A DNA stretch of 9,661 nucleotides from Fidelibacterota bacterium UBA6817 (GTDB taxonomy: Bacteria > Fidelibacterota > Fidelibacteria > Fidelibacterales > Fidelibacteraceae). Where the stretch lies: contig DKER01000168.1 of assembly GCA_002452555.1 (NCBI GenBank), positions 1 through 9,661 of the forward strand. The letters run 5' to 3'. Of this stretch, positions 1 to 7,593 are shown one piece after another (the stretch's first letter is position 1; every line of letters begins with the position of its first letter). Position numbers and translations under genes: made by a program. A model generated the notes under the pieces. It ran no database searches and had not been told where the DNA came from. It worked only from the letters and a program-made list of their open reading frames with translations.

Positions 1-1
1 G

Positions 2-2050
2 AATCTTCGCCTGTCACTAAAACCTGTGCTGGAAGCGTTTGCAACAGTTCAAAATCGGGATGTTCTCCTGCATGGACGCATTATTGAAAATCCTGATTCG
101 ACACACATTACATTTTCATGGCATTCCGATTCCAAAAACCCGGTACAAACCCCCATAACTCTCACATCCGATACCACTGCTGCTCTCATGATTCCTGAAT
201 ATGCAAAACCGGGCGAGTATTATTTCAATCTGACCGGTATCACTCAGGATAATGATACAGTCTTTGCCAGAACCTTTATCACGGTTGATGAAAATACGAT
301 CAAACCATTTGATATTCGCAGGGATCATTCGGCCTGGATTGATACGGCGGTTATTTATGAAATCACGCCCTATTCCTTCGTCATCGACGGACGCTTTCCC
401 GATATAACAAATAAATTAGCCGATTTGAAAGATCTGGGTATTAATACGATTTGGATCCAGCCTGTTTTCAGGACAAAATGGGGAGATCACGGATATGATG
501 TGATTGATTATTTTTCTGTACGCAGTGATTATGGCTCTGAGGATGACCTTCGTGAACTCATTCGTACGGCGCACAACATGAATATGCGTGTCATTTTTGA
601 TATTGTAATCAATCATTCGTCAATCTATCACAGATATGCGCAACACAGCATAGCTTATGGTGAAACATCGCATTATTATAATTTCTACCAGCGGGAGGAA
701 GACAGTTCGCCCTACTCAAGGCATTACTCCCGCTACCGGGGATTTATTAACTATTTTTGGGATGAACTGCCGAATCTGAATTATGATAATCCTGAAGTGC
801 AGAACTGGATGTTGTCAGCCTGTAAATATTGGATTGAAGAATTTGATATTGACGGGTATCGTTTTGATGCTGTATGGGGTGTAACGGCAAGAAAACCCGA
901 ATTTACCAAAGAACTCCGTCTTACCCTGAAAAGAATCAAGCCGGAAATACTAATGCTGGCAGAAGATAAAGCGTCATGGGCAAATGTTTTTGATGAACGA
1001 TTCGATCTGGCTTTCGAATGGGCACCGGGTGAATTGTGGGTATCACAATGGTATTATGAAACAATTTACAATGATTGGTGGACGAATAAACAAAATACGA
1101 TTTTCAATTCTGTAAGTCCGTTGGACAGAGCAGACAGATTACGCAATATTCTGAACAATACTCCTGAAGGTTATGCCGGCAATGCAAAAATTCTGCGGTT
1201 TATGGGAAATAACGATATGATCCCGTTTACGCGGAATCACAGCCTTGAGCAGACAAAAATGGCTGCTGCACTCTTTTTTTCACTGAATGGAGTACCCATG
1301 CTATACAACGGTCAGGAAATAGGCTATAATACGCATCCGTATTCAGCATCGTACATTTTTCAAAGAGGAAAATCAATTCGTTCATCGGATAAAACCGGAC
1401 TCTATGATTATTACAGGTATTTAATTACCATTCGAAAAAAATATCCGTCACTGAGCAGTAATTGGATCCGTGACGTCCCGGTTAATCCGGCCCGATATGC
1501 TTATGCCTATCACAGGCAATTTCAGGATGAAAACCTCTTTGGTGTTATTAATATGACCGGAGAATCACGAGAAATTGTGTTGACGCTGCCTCTTGAATCG
1601 ATAAACCTTGACACAAATAAAATCTATTATTTGTCAGATGTAATTACGGGAACAGTATATTCCGGTTTTCCGGGCGATCTCGCATCGGCAAATATTACTA
1701 TACCCGGCTTTACAACTTTCCTGTTTGTTTTGGCGGATACACTCACACCTGTGCATATAAATCCGAACACGGTGCCGGAATTACCCGGCAAATTTGTGCT
1801 GCATCAGAATTTCCCCAATCCTTTTAATCCTGTTACGTTTATAAGTTTTGAACTACCGGAACAGGGTAAAGCAGATTTGGTTGTTTACGATCTTCTCGGT
1901 AAGGAAATCTGCGTATTGGTACGGAAACATTTACCAGCAGGGTTCCATCGGGTGGCTTTTAATGGCCATGCTTTGCCCAGCGGAATGTATATATACAGCT
2001 TGCAATTCGGTGAAAACATTATTAACCGCAAAATGGTGATAGTAAAATAA
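2..2050 (+). CDS. GH13 alpha-amylase-family enzyme with C-terminal T9SS sorting domain (5' partial)
   Basis: A secreted glycoside hydrolase of family 13, expected to cleave or transfer alpha-glucosidic bonds outside the cell. The frame is open to the left edge, so the true start and any signal peptide probably lie upstream; a GTG at 26 is the first possible start inside the window, and residue numbers count from it. Residues 1-90 look like an N-terminal beta-sandwich domain. The TIM barrel runs from about 105 to 475 and shows the conserved regions: DIVINHSS (D192, N196, H197), GYRFDAVWG (R279, nucleophile D281), LAEDKAS (acid/base E313) and FMGNNDM (D397). The usual His before that last Asp is Asn396. 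A beta-rich domain follows (about 485-570). Residues 583-674 are a FlgD-like type IX sorting domain containing NFPNPFNPVT and ending NRKMVIVK. Its stop codon overlaps the next start by one base (TAATG). Exact specificity (amylase, cyclomaltodextrinase, transferase) cannot be read. Confidence 0.93.
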   Translation, partial: NLRLSLKPVLEAFATVQNRDVLLHGRIIENPDSTHITFSWHSDSKNPVQTPITLTSDTTAALMIPEYAKPGEYYFNLTGITQDNDTVFARTFITVDENTIKPFDIRRDHSAWIDTAVIYEITPYSFVIDGRFPDITNKLADLKDLGINTIWIQPVFRTKWGDHGYDVIDYFSVRSDYGSEDDLRELIRTAHNMNMRVIFDIVINHSSIYHRYAQHSIAYGETSHYYNFYQREEDSSPYSRHYSRYRGFINYFWDELPNLNYDNPEVQNWMLSACKYWIEEFDIDGYRFDAVWGVTARKPEFTKELRLTLKRIKPEILMLAEDKASWANVFDERFDLAFEWAPGELWVSQWYYETIYNDWWTNKQNTIFNSVSPLDRADRLRNILNNTPEGYAGNAKILRFMGNNDMIPFTRNHSLEQTKMAAALFFSLNGVPMLYNGQEIGYNTHPYSASYIFQRGKSIRSSDKTGLYDYYRYLITIRKKYPSLSSNWIRDVPVNPARYAYAYHRQFQDENLFGVINMTGESREIVLTLPLESINLDTNKIYYLSDVITGTVYSGFPGDLASANITIPGFTTFLFVLADTLTPVHINPNTVPELPGKFVLHQNFPNPFNPVTFISFELPEQGKADLVVYDLLGKEICVLVRKHLPAGFHRVAFNGHALPSGMYIYSLQFGENIINRKMVIVK

Positions 2051-3102
2051 TGAAGATTTTGATTATTGGCGGGACAGGGTTTATCAGCGGATATCTTTTA
2101 CGAGAACTCCGGAAAAAAAATTATCATATAACGCTGTTTAACCGCGGAAAAAGCAAACCGTTTATACCGGTTGACGAATCAGTTCGGATTGTTGCCGGAG
2201 ACCGAAATAATCCGGGTGATCTGAAGGCATTAATTAACGATGAAGCTCATTATGATGTGATATATGATATGACGGCTTATACCGGGCAGCAATCCCAAAC
2301 GGCTGTTGATGCTTTTTATGGTAAAACCGGTCATTTTATCCATTGCAGCACCGTTTCCGTTTATATGATTTCTGATGATTTGCGTTGTCCTGTCACTGAG
2401 GACCAGGATTTAAGGCAAATAATGCCATTTTTTCCAAGAAATCCTTTTGGTATGAATTATGGCATTCAAAAACGAGATTGTGAAAAAATTCTCCGGGATC
2501 ATCACCACCCGGTAAATTTCCCTGTTACAATGCTTCGTCCTACATATGTTTCTGGTCCGGGTGATCCCACACTTCGGGATTACTTCTGGATTGAACGGAT
2601 TCTGGATGGAAAACCTGTTTTAATTCCCGGATCAGGCGATTATTCCTTTCAACAGGTTTATGTGGAAGATGTTGCCCGTGCTTTTGCCTCGCTTCCTGAA
2701 CAGCCGCAGACTGTCGGAGAGGCTTATAACATTGCATCAGAAGAAATCTTTACCCTCAATGAATATCTTGCGGAATTGGGAAATCTGATGAATCGTAAGC
2801 CTGAAATAGTTCATGTTGATCAGGATGTTTTTGATCACCTTCCCTTCAGCTCGAATTCCCGGGGAGATGTCTTCCCGTTTAACACCCGCCGGCCGGCAAT
2901 TTTCAGTCTGGAAAAAATAAAGCGGGATTTGAAGTATCACAGTACACCCTTCCAACAATGGATGCCGGAATTGATCCAATGGTACACGAACCGGTATTCA
3001 GGCCATTCACTGGGGTATCAGGACCGTGACGCTGAAGTGAAATTTGCGTCGAATTGGTCCGGAGATTACCTGAAGTTGAAAAAAGCGTTTATTCATGAAT
3101 AA
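2050..3102 (+). CDS. NAD(P)-dependent epimerase/dehydratase-type SDR protein
   Basis: A cytoplasmic extended/atypical short-chain dehydrogenase of 350 residues, with no signal peptide. The N-terminus is a Rossmann beta-alpha-beta unit with the dinucleotide motif GGTGFISG (residues 7-14), followed by NRG at 31-33 after beta 2 and an AGDRNN segment at 49-54, where D51 is the usual acidic residue. An SDR-like active site is visible as S100/T101 and Y137-GIQ-K141, and LRPTYVSGPGDP (162-173) is the conserved segment after the catalytic helix. The C-terminal part (about 225-350) is the substrate-binding region typical of NAD-dependent epimerases and of the CSP41-like branch. Substrate unknown; nucleotide-sugar epimerase, sugar dehydrogenase and non-enzymatic roles all remain possible. 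The start overlaps the stop of the GH13 gene by one base, with only a weak GGTGA upstream (2035-2039), suggesting translational coupling. Its last 8 bases overlap the GH2 gene. Confidence 0.88.
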   Translation: MKILIIGGTGFISGYLLRELRKKNYHITLFNRGKSKPFIPVDESVRIVAGDRNNPGDLKALINDEAHYDVIYDMTAYTGQQSQTAVDAFYGKTGHFIHCSTVSVYMISDDLRCPVTEDQDLRQIMPFFPRNPFGMNYGIQKRDCEKILRDHHHPVNFPVTMLRPTYVSGPGDPTLRDYFWIERILDGKPVLIPGSGDYSFQQVYVEDVARAFASLPEQPQTVGEAYNIASEEIFTLNEYLAELGNLMNRKPEIVHVDQDVFDHLPFSSNSRGDVFPFNTRRPAIFSLEKIKRDLKYHSTPFQQWMPELIQWYTNRYSGHSLGYQDRDAEVKFASNWSGDYLKLKKAFIHE

Positions 3103-5782
3103 ATTACGTTTTATGACTCTCATGTTTTTGTTGATATTCACGTGCTTTTCTTGTACGAAGGAGGCCTCGCCCATGAAACACGCCCGGTGGGAACTGTTGC
3201 CCGATACCAGCGGCACGCTCACCCGGGAAGATGCAAAACACCAGGATGGCTGGCGCAGCACGGAAGTACCGGGTTCATGGCACAGGCTTCATCCTTATTT
3301 GCTGGATTATCAGGGTGTCGTTTGGTATCGTACGGTGTTCAGACTGAAAAGGATCCCTCCGCAAAAACGGTTCCTTCTAAATTTTGGTGCGGTAGATTAT
3401 CTGGCTTCCGTTTTTGTGAACGGAAAACCTGCAGGGGAACATGAAGGGGGATACACACCCTTTGAACTGGATGTGACGGACCGGGTGGTTGAAGGGGATA
3501 ATGAGCTGTATGTCCGGGTGATGGATCCGGTCGATGATTCGCTCGGCACAGAGGGAATCAGTTACTGGCATATTCCCCACGGAAAACAAAATTGGTATGT
3601 GCAAAACAGCGGCATATGGCAGGATGTGACCATCGCGGTAAAGCCGGATTTGTACATTGAAAGTGCCAGGGTTACAGCTGATATTGATGGTCATTTTTCA
3701 GTTCAAATTGCCATTGTCAATCACTCGAAAGACAGACAAACGGCCGATGGAACCGTTATTATAACAGACTCGGATGGGAATACCGTGTTTACTGAAACGA
3801 TCAATCCGGATCTGAAAAATCCGGAATTTGTGATCAAAGGAAAGGTTAGTAATCCGCGGCTCTGGGATGCGGGACAGCCGAATATCTACACGGTAAATAT
3901 CCGCTTGGGTGAGGACTCGTTTACGGATCGGTTTGGATTCCGGGAATTGCGGGTGTATCAAGGTAAACTCTACCTGAACGGGCACCCTTTCTATATGATG
4001 GCGGCTCTGGATCAGGATTTTTATCCGGAAACGGTGTATGAAACACCTTCCGAAGCCTATCTCAGGGACCAAATGCTCAAAGCCAGGGCGCTGGGATTGA
4101 ATACACTCCGGTGTCATATAAAAATTCCCGATCCGCGTTATTTGAAAATAGCAGACGAATTGGGGTTATTGGTCTGGTATGAGCTCCCCAATTGGGATGT
4201 ATTTCACGAGGATGTCAAAGCACGTGCCCGGGAAACTCTGGACGCCATGCTCGACCGGGATTGGAATCACCCGTCCCTGGTGATTGTTGGGATAATCAAT
4301 GAAAGTTGGGGATTGGATCTGAGCAAACCCGATCAGAGAGCCTGGCTGAAAGATGCCTTTGAATATGCCAAATCGCAAGCGACCGGGCGTTTGATCGTGG
4401 ATAATAGTGCCTGCTGGGGAAATTTTCACATCAAAACGGATATCAATGATTATCATACATACTGGTCTATTCCGGATAATCATGAACAGTTCAGCGAAAC
4501 GGTCAGAGCAGTAGCGAAACGGCCATCCTGGTTGTTCAGTCCGCACGGTGATGCAGAAGAAACCGGGCAGGAAGTCCTGATGATTTCTGAATTCGGCACC
4601 TGGGGTTTGCCGAAACTTCCTGAACAGAAACCTTTCTGGTTTGACAGGCTTTTCCTGGATGACTGGATTACTCTGCCTGAAGGTGTTTTAAACCGCTTTG
4701 ATGATTATGGATACGGACGGATTTTCAAAGATTATGATGACTTGGCGGAAACCAGTCAGCTATCACAGGCAAATGCCCTGAAATGGCAAATTGAAGAGAT
4801 TCGTCTTCAGCCTGAAATTCAGGGATATGTAATTACGGAGCTGACCGATATCAATTGGGAGAGCAATGGCCTTCTGGATATGTGGCGGCATTTTAAAAAG
4901 GGACACGAAACCCTGGCGATGGTACAGAATGAGGATGTTGTCATACCCCGGCTGGACCGGTACGCGTATTGGGAGGATGAAACGGTTGACGTGAATCTGA
5001 CGGTCTCTCATTACAGCCGTCAGAATCTGCCTCATACACGGATCATTGCCGAAAGAAACGGTGTCCGGATTGGAGAATTTGAAATGGATCTGGACTCCGT
5101 GGGGGTTTTTTATGCCGGTTCGATCCCCGTTCCCGTCTCAAAAGTATCTGACCCGGGCGTCTCACGGATAGATCTTACAATGCTCAGTGAAAACAATCGC
5201 GTGATCTCACGGAATTTTATTGAGTATTCAGTATATGCGCGTCCTCCGGAGAAGGATGCCGCAATTCAGGATGATATTCTGGTCACGGATTCCCTCGATC
5301 ACCGGGTGTTGGAATATGTAAAACAGGGCGGAAACGTGATTGCCATTCTGGATGGGGAATCCGGGCTTCCCGAATCATTCCCGTATCAGGTGACATCCCG
5401 CAACGAGGACTGGTACGACGGGAATTGGGCATCCAATTTGAATTGGGTGGTCCATAACAAAGGCCCCTTTAAGGAATTGAACAGCCGGAGAGCGCTGGAA
5501 TTTGAAGCCCGGCCTGCTCTGCCGGATTATGTTATCAGCGGGATTCCACCCGGTGAATTCAGGGATGTGCTGGCCGGAATGTATGTGGGCTGGCTTTACC
5601 TGAATTCGGCCACTGTTATGCAATTATCCGCAGGGGAGGGGAAACTGATCCTGACCACCTTCAAACTAAACGGGAAAAACCTTCAGGATCCCTTTTCTGT
5701 GGCGTTATTGAATGCGTTGAAAACCTACATTTTGAGCGAAACATGTCAACCGGATACCCAATGGGACATATTCGGTTCGTAA
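3095..5782 (+). CDS. GH2 family beta-glycosidase, predicted lipoprotein
   Basis: An 895-residue exo-acting beta-glycosidase of family 2 (beta-galactosidase, beta-glucuronidase and beta-mannosidase are the family's known activities). Residues 1-20 are a lipoprotein-type signal peptide (charged start, hydrophobic core, C20 after CFS), so it probably sits in a membrane facing the periplasm or surface. Domains in order: jelly-roll sugar-binding domain (about 30-183, with VPGSWH and the VFVNG strand), Ig-like domain (about 185-285), TIM barrel (about 286-610), a second Ig-like region (about 620-715) and a C-terminal alpha/beta region (about 725-880, with YVKQGGNVIAI). The acid/base is E403 in INESWG and the nucleophile E499 in ISEFGTWG. 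Both are in place, so it should be active. The start at 3095 overlaps the SDR gene by 8 bases and lacks a good Shine-Dalgarno; a strong one precedes in-frame Met27. Substrate cannot be assigned. By eye it is richer in G+C than the GH13 gene. Confidence 0.93.
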   Translation: MNKLRFMTLMFLLIFTCFSCTKEASPMKHARWELLPDTSGTLTREDAKHQDGWRSTEVPGSWHRLHPYLLDYQGVVWYRTVFRLKRIPPQKRFLLNFGAVDYLASVFVNGKPAGEHEGGYTPFELDVTDRVVEGDNELYVRVMDPVDDSLGTEGISYWHIPHGKQNWYVQNSGIWQDVTIAVKPDLYIESARVTADIDGHFSVQIAIVNHSKDRQTADGTVIITDSDGNTVFTETINPDLKNPEFVIKGKVSNPRLWDAGQPNIYTVNIRLGEDSFTDRFGFRELRVYQGKLYLNGHPFYMMAALDQDFYPETVYETPSEAYLRDQMLKARALGLNTLRCHIKIPDPRYLKIADELGLLVWYELPNWDVFHEDVKARARETLDAMLDRDWNHPSLVIVGIINESWGLDLSKPDQRAWLKDAFEYAKSQATGRLIVDNSACWGNFHIKTDINDYHTYWSIPDNHEQFSETVRAVAKRPSWLFSPHGDAEETGQEVLMISEFGTWGLPKLPEQKPFWFDRLFLDDWITLPEGVLNRFDDYGYGRIFKDYDDLAETSQLSQANALKWQIEEIRLQPEIQGYVITELTDINWESNGLLDMWRHFKKGHETLAMVQNEDVVIPRLDRYAYWEDETVDVNLTVSHYSRQNLPHTRIIAERNGVRIGEFEMDLDSVGVFYAGSIPVPVSKVSDPGVSRIDLTMLSENNRVISRNFIEYSVYARPPEKDAAIQDDILVTDSLDHRVLEYVKQGGNVIAILDGESGLPESFPYQVTSRNEDWYDGNWASNLNWVVHNKGPFKELNSRRALEFEARPALPDYVISGIPPGEFRDVLAGMYVGWLYLNSATVMQLSAGEGKLILTTFKLNGKNLQDPFSVALLNALKTYILSETCQPDTQWDIFGS
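3158..3164 (+). promoter_or_regulatory. Consensus Shine-Dalgarno before an internal in-frame ATG of the GH2 gene
   Basis: AAGGAGG lies 8 bases before an ATG at 3173, which is in frame as Met27, just past the predicted lipoprotein cysteine (C20). Initiation there would yield a GH2 protein without signal peptide. The same bases encode Lys-Glu (AAG GAG), so the match may be chance. Confidence 0.4.
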
Positions 5783-5789
5783 AGGAAGG
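5783..5789 (+). promoter_or_regulatory. Ribosome binding site of the isomerase-like gene
   Basis: AGGAAGG sits 6 bases before the ATG at 5796, immediately after the GH2 stop codon. It fixes the start of the isomerase-like gene and shows that this organism uses Shine-Dalgarno sites. Confidence 0.75.
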
Positions 5790-5795
5790 TGTAAG

Positions 5796-6992
5796 ATGAA
5801 ACCGGTGGAAGCAATGAAGGCATTAATTGACAAGAATAAGGGAATATTACGGCTGAAGCCTGCATGGGTTGCCCGGGATTTTCTGCCGCCCGGAAAAAGA
5901 CTGGGATTGCCGGAAGAGTTGTACAATCTGGGTGAAAGAGGCGGGATCTGCGAACGGTGGATCGGTTCAACGACGGCGGCAGATAACCGAATCAAAGTTC
6001 CTGATGAAGGATTGAGTATGATCGATCTTGGGACAGGTCAGGAAATATCGTTAAAGGATGCTGTTGATCACTGTCCCGACCTGATCCTTGGAACCGAATA
6101 TTCCAAAAATCATGATGGTCTGGGACGCTTACCGAAAATCTTCGATTATGCTTTCCGCTTGCCATATCATCTGCATCAAATGCAAAAAGATGCGGAAAAA
6201 GTGGGATGTAAAAGTAAAGAAGAAGCATACTATTTTCCGGAAGGTGTTGATATGGGAGCAGAACCGGATACCTATTTCGGAGTGCATCCCTGTATCAGGG
6301 ATAAACAAAAATTCGATGTTTTGCTTCCAGCGCTTCAGAACTGGAATGATGATAGTATTCTTCAGCATTCAAGAGCATACCGTCAATGCCCGGATGACGG
6401 ATTTCATGTTCCCGCAGGTATACTTCATGCTCCGGGTTCAGCATTGACCATCGAACTGCAGGAAGACTCTGATGTCTTTGCGATGCTCCAGGCAAAAACA
6501 GGCGGTCAGTTCATTTCAAAAGATCTGCTTTATAAGGATTTTTCACAGGAAGATAAAACGCGGTTAAAGGAAAAAGCTGTTCTCCATATGATTGACTGGG
6601 AACTGAACGGTGATCCTTATTTTTATGAAAACCGCCATACGCCTCCGATCTTGATTGAAAATAATCAGTTTGATTCGTTTGAAGAATACTGGATTTTTTA
6701 CAATACGCAAAAATTCAGCGGGAAAAAACTTGTAGTAAAACCCGGCGGTAAAACCCTGTCCGTTGAAAATGGAGTGTATAACATTCTTGTCTGGCAGGGA
6801 AAAGGGTCCGTTGGAGGATTTGATATTGAAGCATTCAACTTTGGAAACGATGAATTGCTTATATGCGGTCAACGGGCTGTCGAGGGAATCGAAGTTCAAA
6901 ACACCGGATCAGAAAATCTGATACTTTTCAAATTTTTCGGCCCGGATATTAATCCTCATGTTCCTTTATTAAAGACGTATCCGGAAGATTAA
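5796..6992 (+). CDS. Class I mannose-6-phosphate isomerase-like cupin protein
   Basis: A cytoplasmic 398-residue protein resembling type I phosphomannose isomerases, zinc cupin enzymes that interconvert aldose and ketose phosphates. The order of landmarks matches the family: an ERW segment near 53-55, LILGTEY (96-102), LPKIFDYAFRLPYHLHQMQKD (near 112-132) where ManA has its FPLLVK...VQVHPDD stretch, the acidic pair E142-E143 after K141, and VPAGILHAPGS (205-215), where H211 matches the distal metal ligand. Likely metal ligands are H125, H127, E142 (or E143) and H211, so the usual Gln of the QxH pair seems to be His. A second cupin fold (about 285-385) shows no HxH pair and is probably structural. 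Similarity is at motif level; a free-sugar isomerase, such as a lyxose or mannose type, is a reasonable alternative to a mannose-6-phosphate isomerase. It sits 13 bases after the GH2 gene and one base before the next cupin gene. Confidence 0.75.
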   Translation: MKPVEAMKALIDKNKGILRLKPAWVARDFLPPGKRLGLPEELYNLGERGGICERWIGSTTAADNRIKVPDEGLSMIDLGTGQEISLKDAVDHCPDLILGTEYSKNHDGLGRLPKIFDYAFRLPYHLHQMQKDAEKVGCKSKEEAYYFPEGVDMGAEPDTYFGVHPCIRDKQKFDVLLPALQNWNDDSILQHSRAYRQCPDDGFHVPAGILHAPGSALTIELQEDSDVFAMLQAKTGGQFISKDLLYKDFSQEDKTRLKEKAVLHMIDWELNGDPYFYENRHTPPILIENNQFDSFEEYWIFYNTQKFSGKKLVVKPGGKTLSVENGVYNILVWQGKGSVGGFDIEAFNFGNDELLICGQRAVEGIEVQNTGSENLILFKFFGPDINPHVPLLKTYPED

Positions 6993-6993
6993 A

Positions 6994-7593
6994 ATGCCTG
7001 TCATCTCTTTCGAACACAACAATTTTCCCGAATGGGCTGAAGTCAGGTCTTGCAGAATGACTCATATTCAAACCCGGTGCAAAATTGAACGAACAGATGA
7101 TCATTCCAGGGAAATATGGATTGTTGTTTCCGGCTCGGCAGACATAAAATTGCATTCAGCCTTTCGAACGGTAAACACGGGAGACGTTATCGAAATCAAT
7201 ACTAAACATATAACCGTATCACCCCTGGGTCATTCCGGAATCAATTTTCTGCAAATTGAGGGACTTTGGAGTGACGAACGGGGCAGTTGCGGATTATTCT
7301 CCCTGACTAGCAGTTCAAATCCGGTTAACACCGGTGATCGGACAGATTATCTGCGCAATACAGTGTTTGATAATCATTTTCACGATTGTGATGAATACTG
7401 GTTTATCCTCCGGGGTGAAGGGGAGGTTGTGTCTGAAGGTGTTCATTATCACGTAAAAGCAGGGGATTGTGTCATAACAAGGGTCGGTGACCACCATGAT
7501 TTTCCCATTGTTGAAAAAGAAATTTTAGGTGTTTGGTTTGAGGGAAACCTTACAGGCTTAAAACGTATCGGACATTTGTATCATGAAACATAG
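6994..7593 (+). CDS. Bicupin domain protein, possible sugar-binding or isomerase-like cupin
   Basis: A 199-residue protein built of two cupin folds, with no signal peptide or membrane segment. The second cupin (about 120-185) has the classical metal motif: H128-x-H130-xxx-E134 in HFHDCDEYWFILRGEG, then GDCVITRVGDHH ending in H167/H168. The first cupin (about 22-90) keeps the shape, EIWIVVSGSADI then TGDVIEINTKH, but has Thr34 and Asp36 where the two metal His residues would fall, so it is probably not a normal metal site. One base separates it from the preceding isomerase-like gene, with GGAAG (6983-6987) as a ribosome site. The two cupin products share an acidic-E-Y-W strand and may act together. 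Metal-dependent sugar isomerase, epimerase or sugar sensor are all possible; no specific function is recognised. Its end overlaps the binding-protein gene by 11 bases. Confidence 0.72.
   Translation: MPVISFEHNNFPEWAEVRSCRMTHIQTRCKIERTDDHSREIWIVVSGSADIKLHSAFRTVNTGDVIEINTKHITVSPLGHSGINFLQIEGLWSDERGSCGLFSLTSSSNPVNTGDRTDYLRNTVFDNHFHDCDEYWFILRGEGEVVSEGVHYHVKAGDCVITRVGDHHDFPIVEKEILGVWFEGNLTGLKRIGHLYHET

Noticed and set aside
26..28. GTG as the true start of the GH13 gene
   Set aside because: The frame stays open upstream to the left edge, there is no Shine-Dalgarno in the visible bases, and a T9SS cargo protein needs a signal peptide, which is absent after this codon. The gene most likely starts outside the window.
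1848..2039. Open frame of 63 codons on the + strand inside the GH13 gene
   Set aside because: It is out of frame with the T9SS sorting domain, which is clearly the real product there.
3377..4546. Long antisense open frames under the GH2 gene (105, 139 and 126 codons)
   Set aside because: They lie opposite a gene with intact catalytic motifs, have no ribosome sites worth noting, and their translations show no recognisable domain; they are shadows of the sense coding.
5783..5795. Internal promoter or terminator between the GH2 and isomerase-like genes
   Set aside because: The 13-base gap holds only a ribosome binding site; there is no room for a promoter or hairpin.
7319..7340. Inverted CCGGTTAACACCGG-type palindrome as an operator or terminator
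   Set aside because: It lies inside the bicupin coding sequence, has no U-run, and CCGG-rich words are frequent throughout this window.
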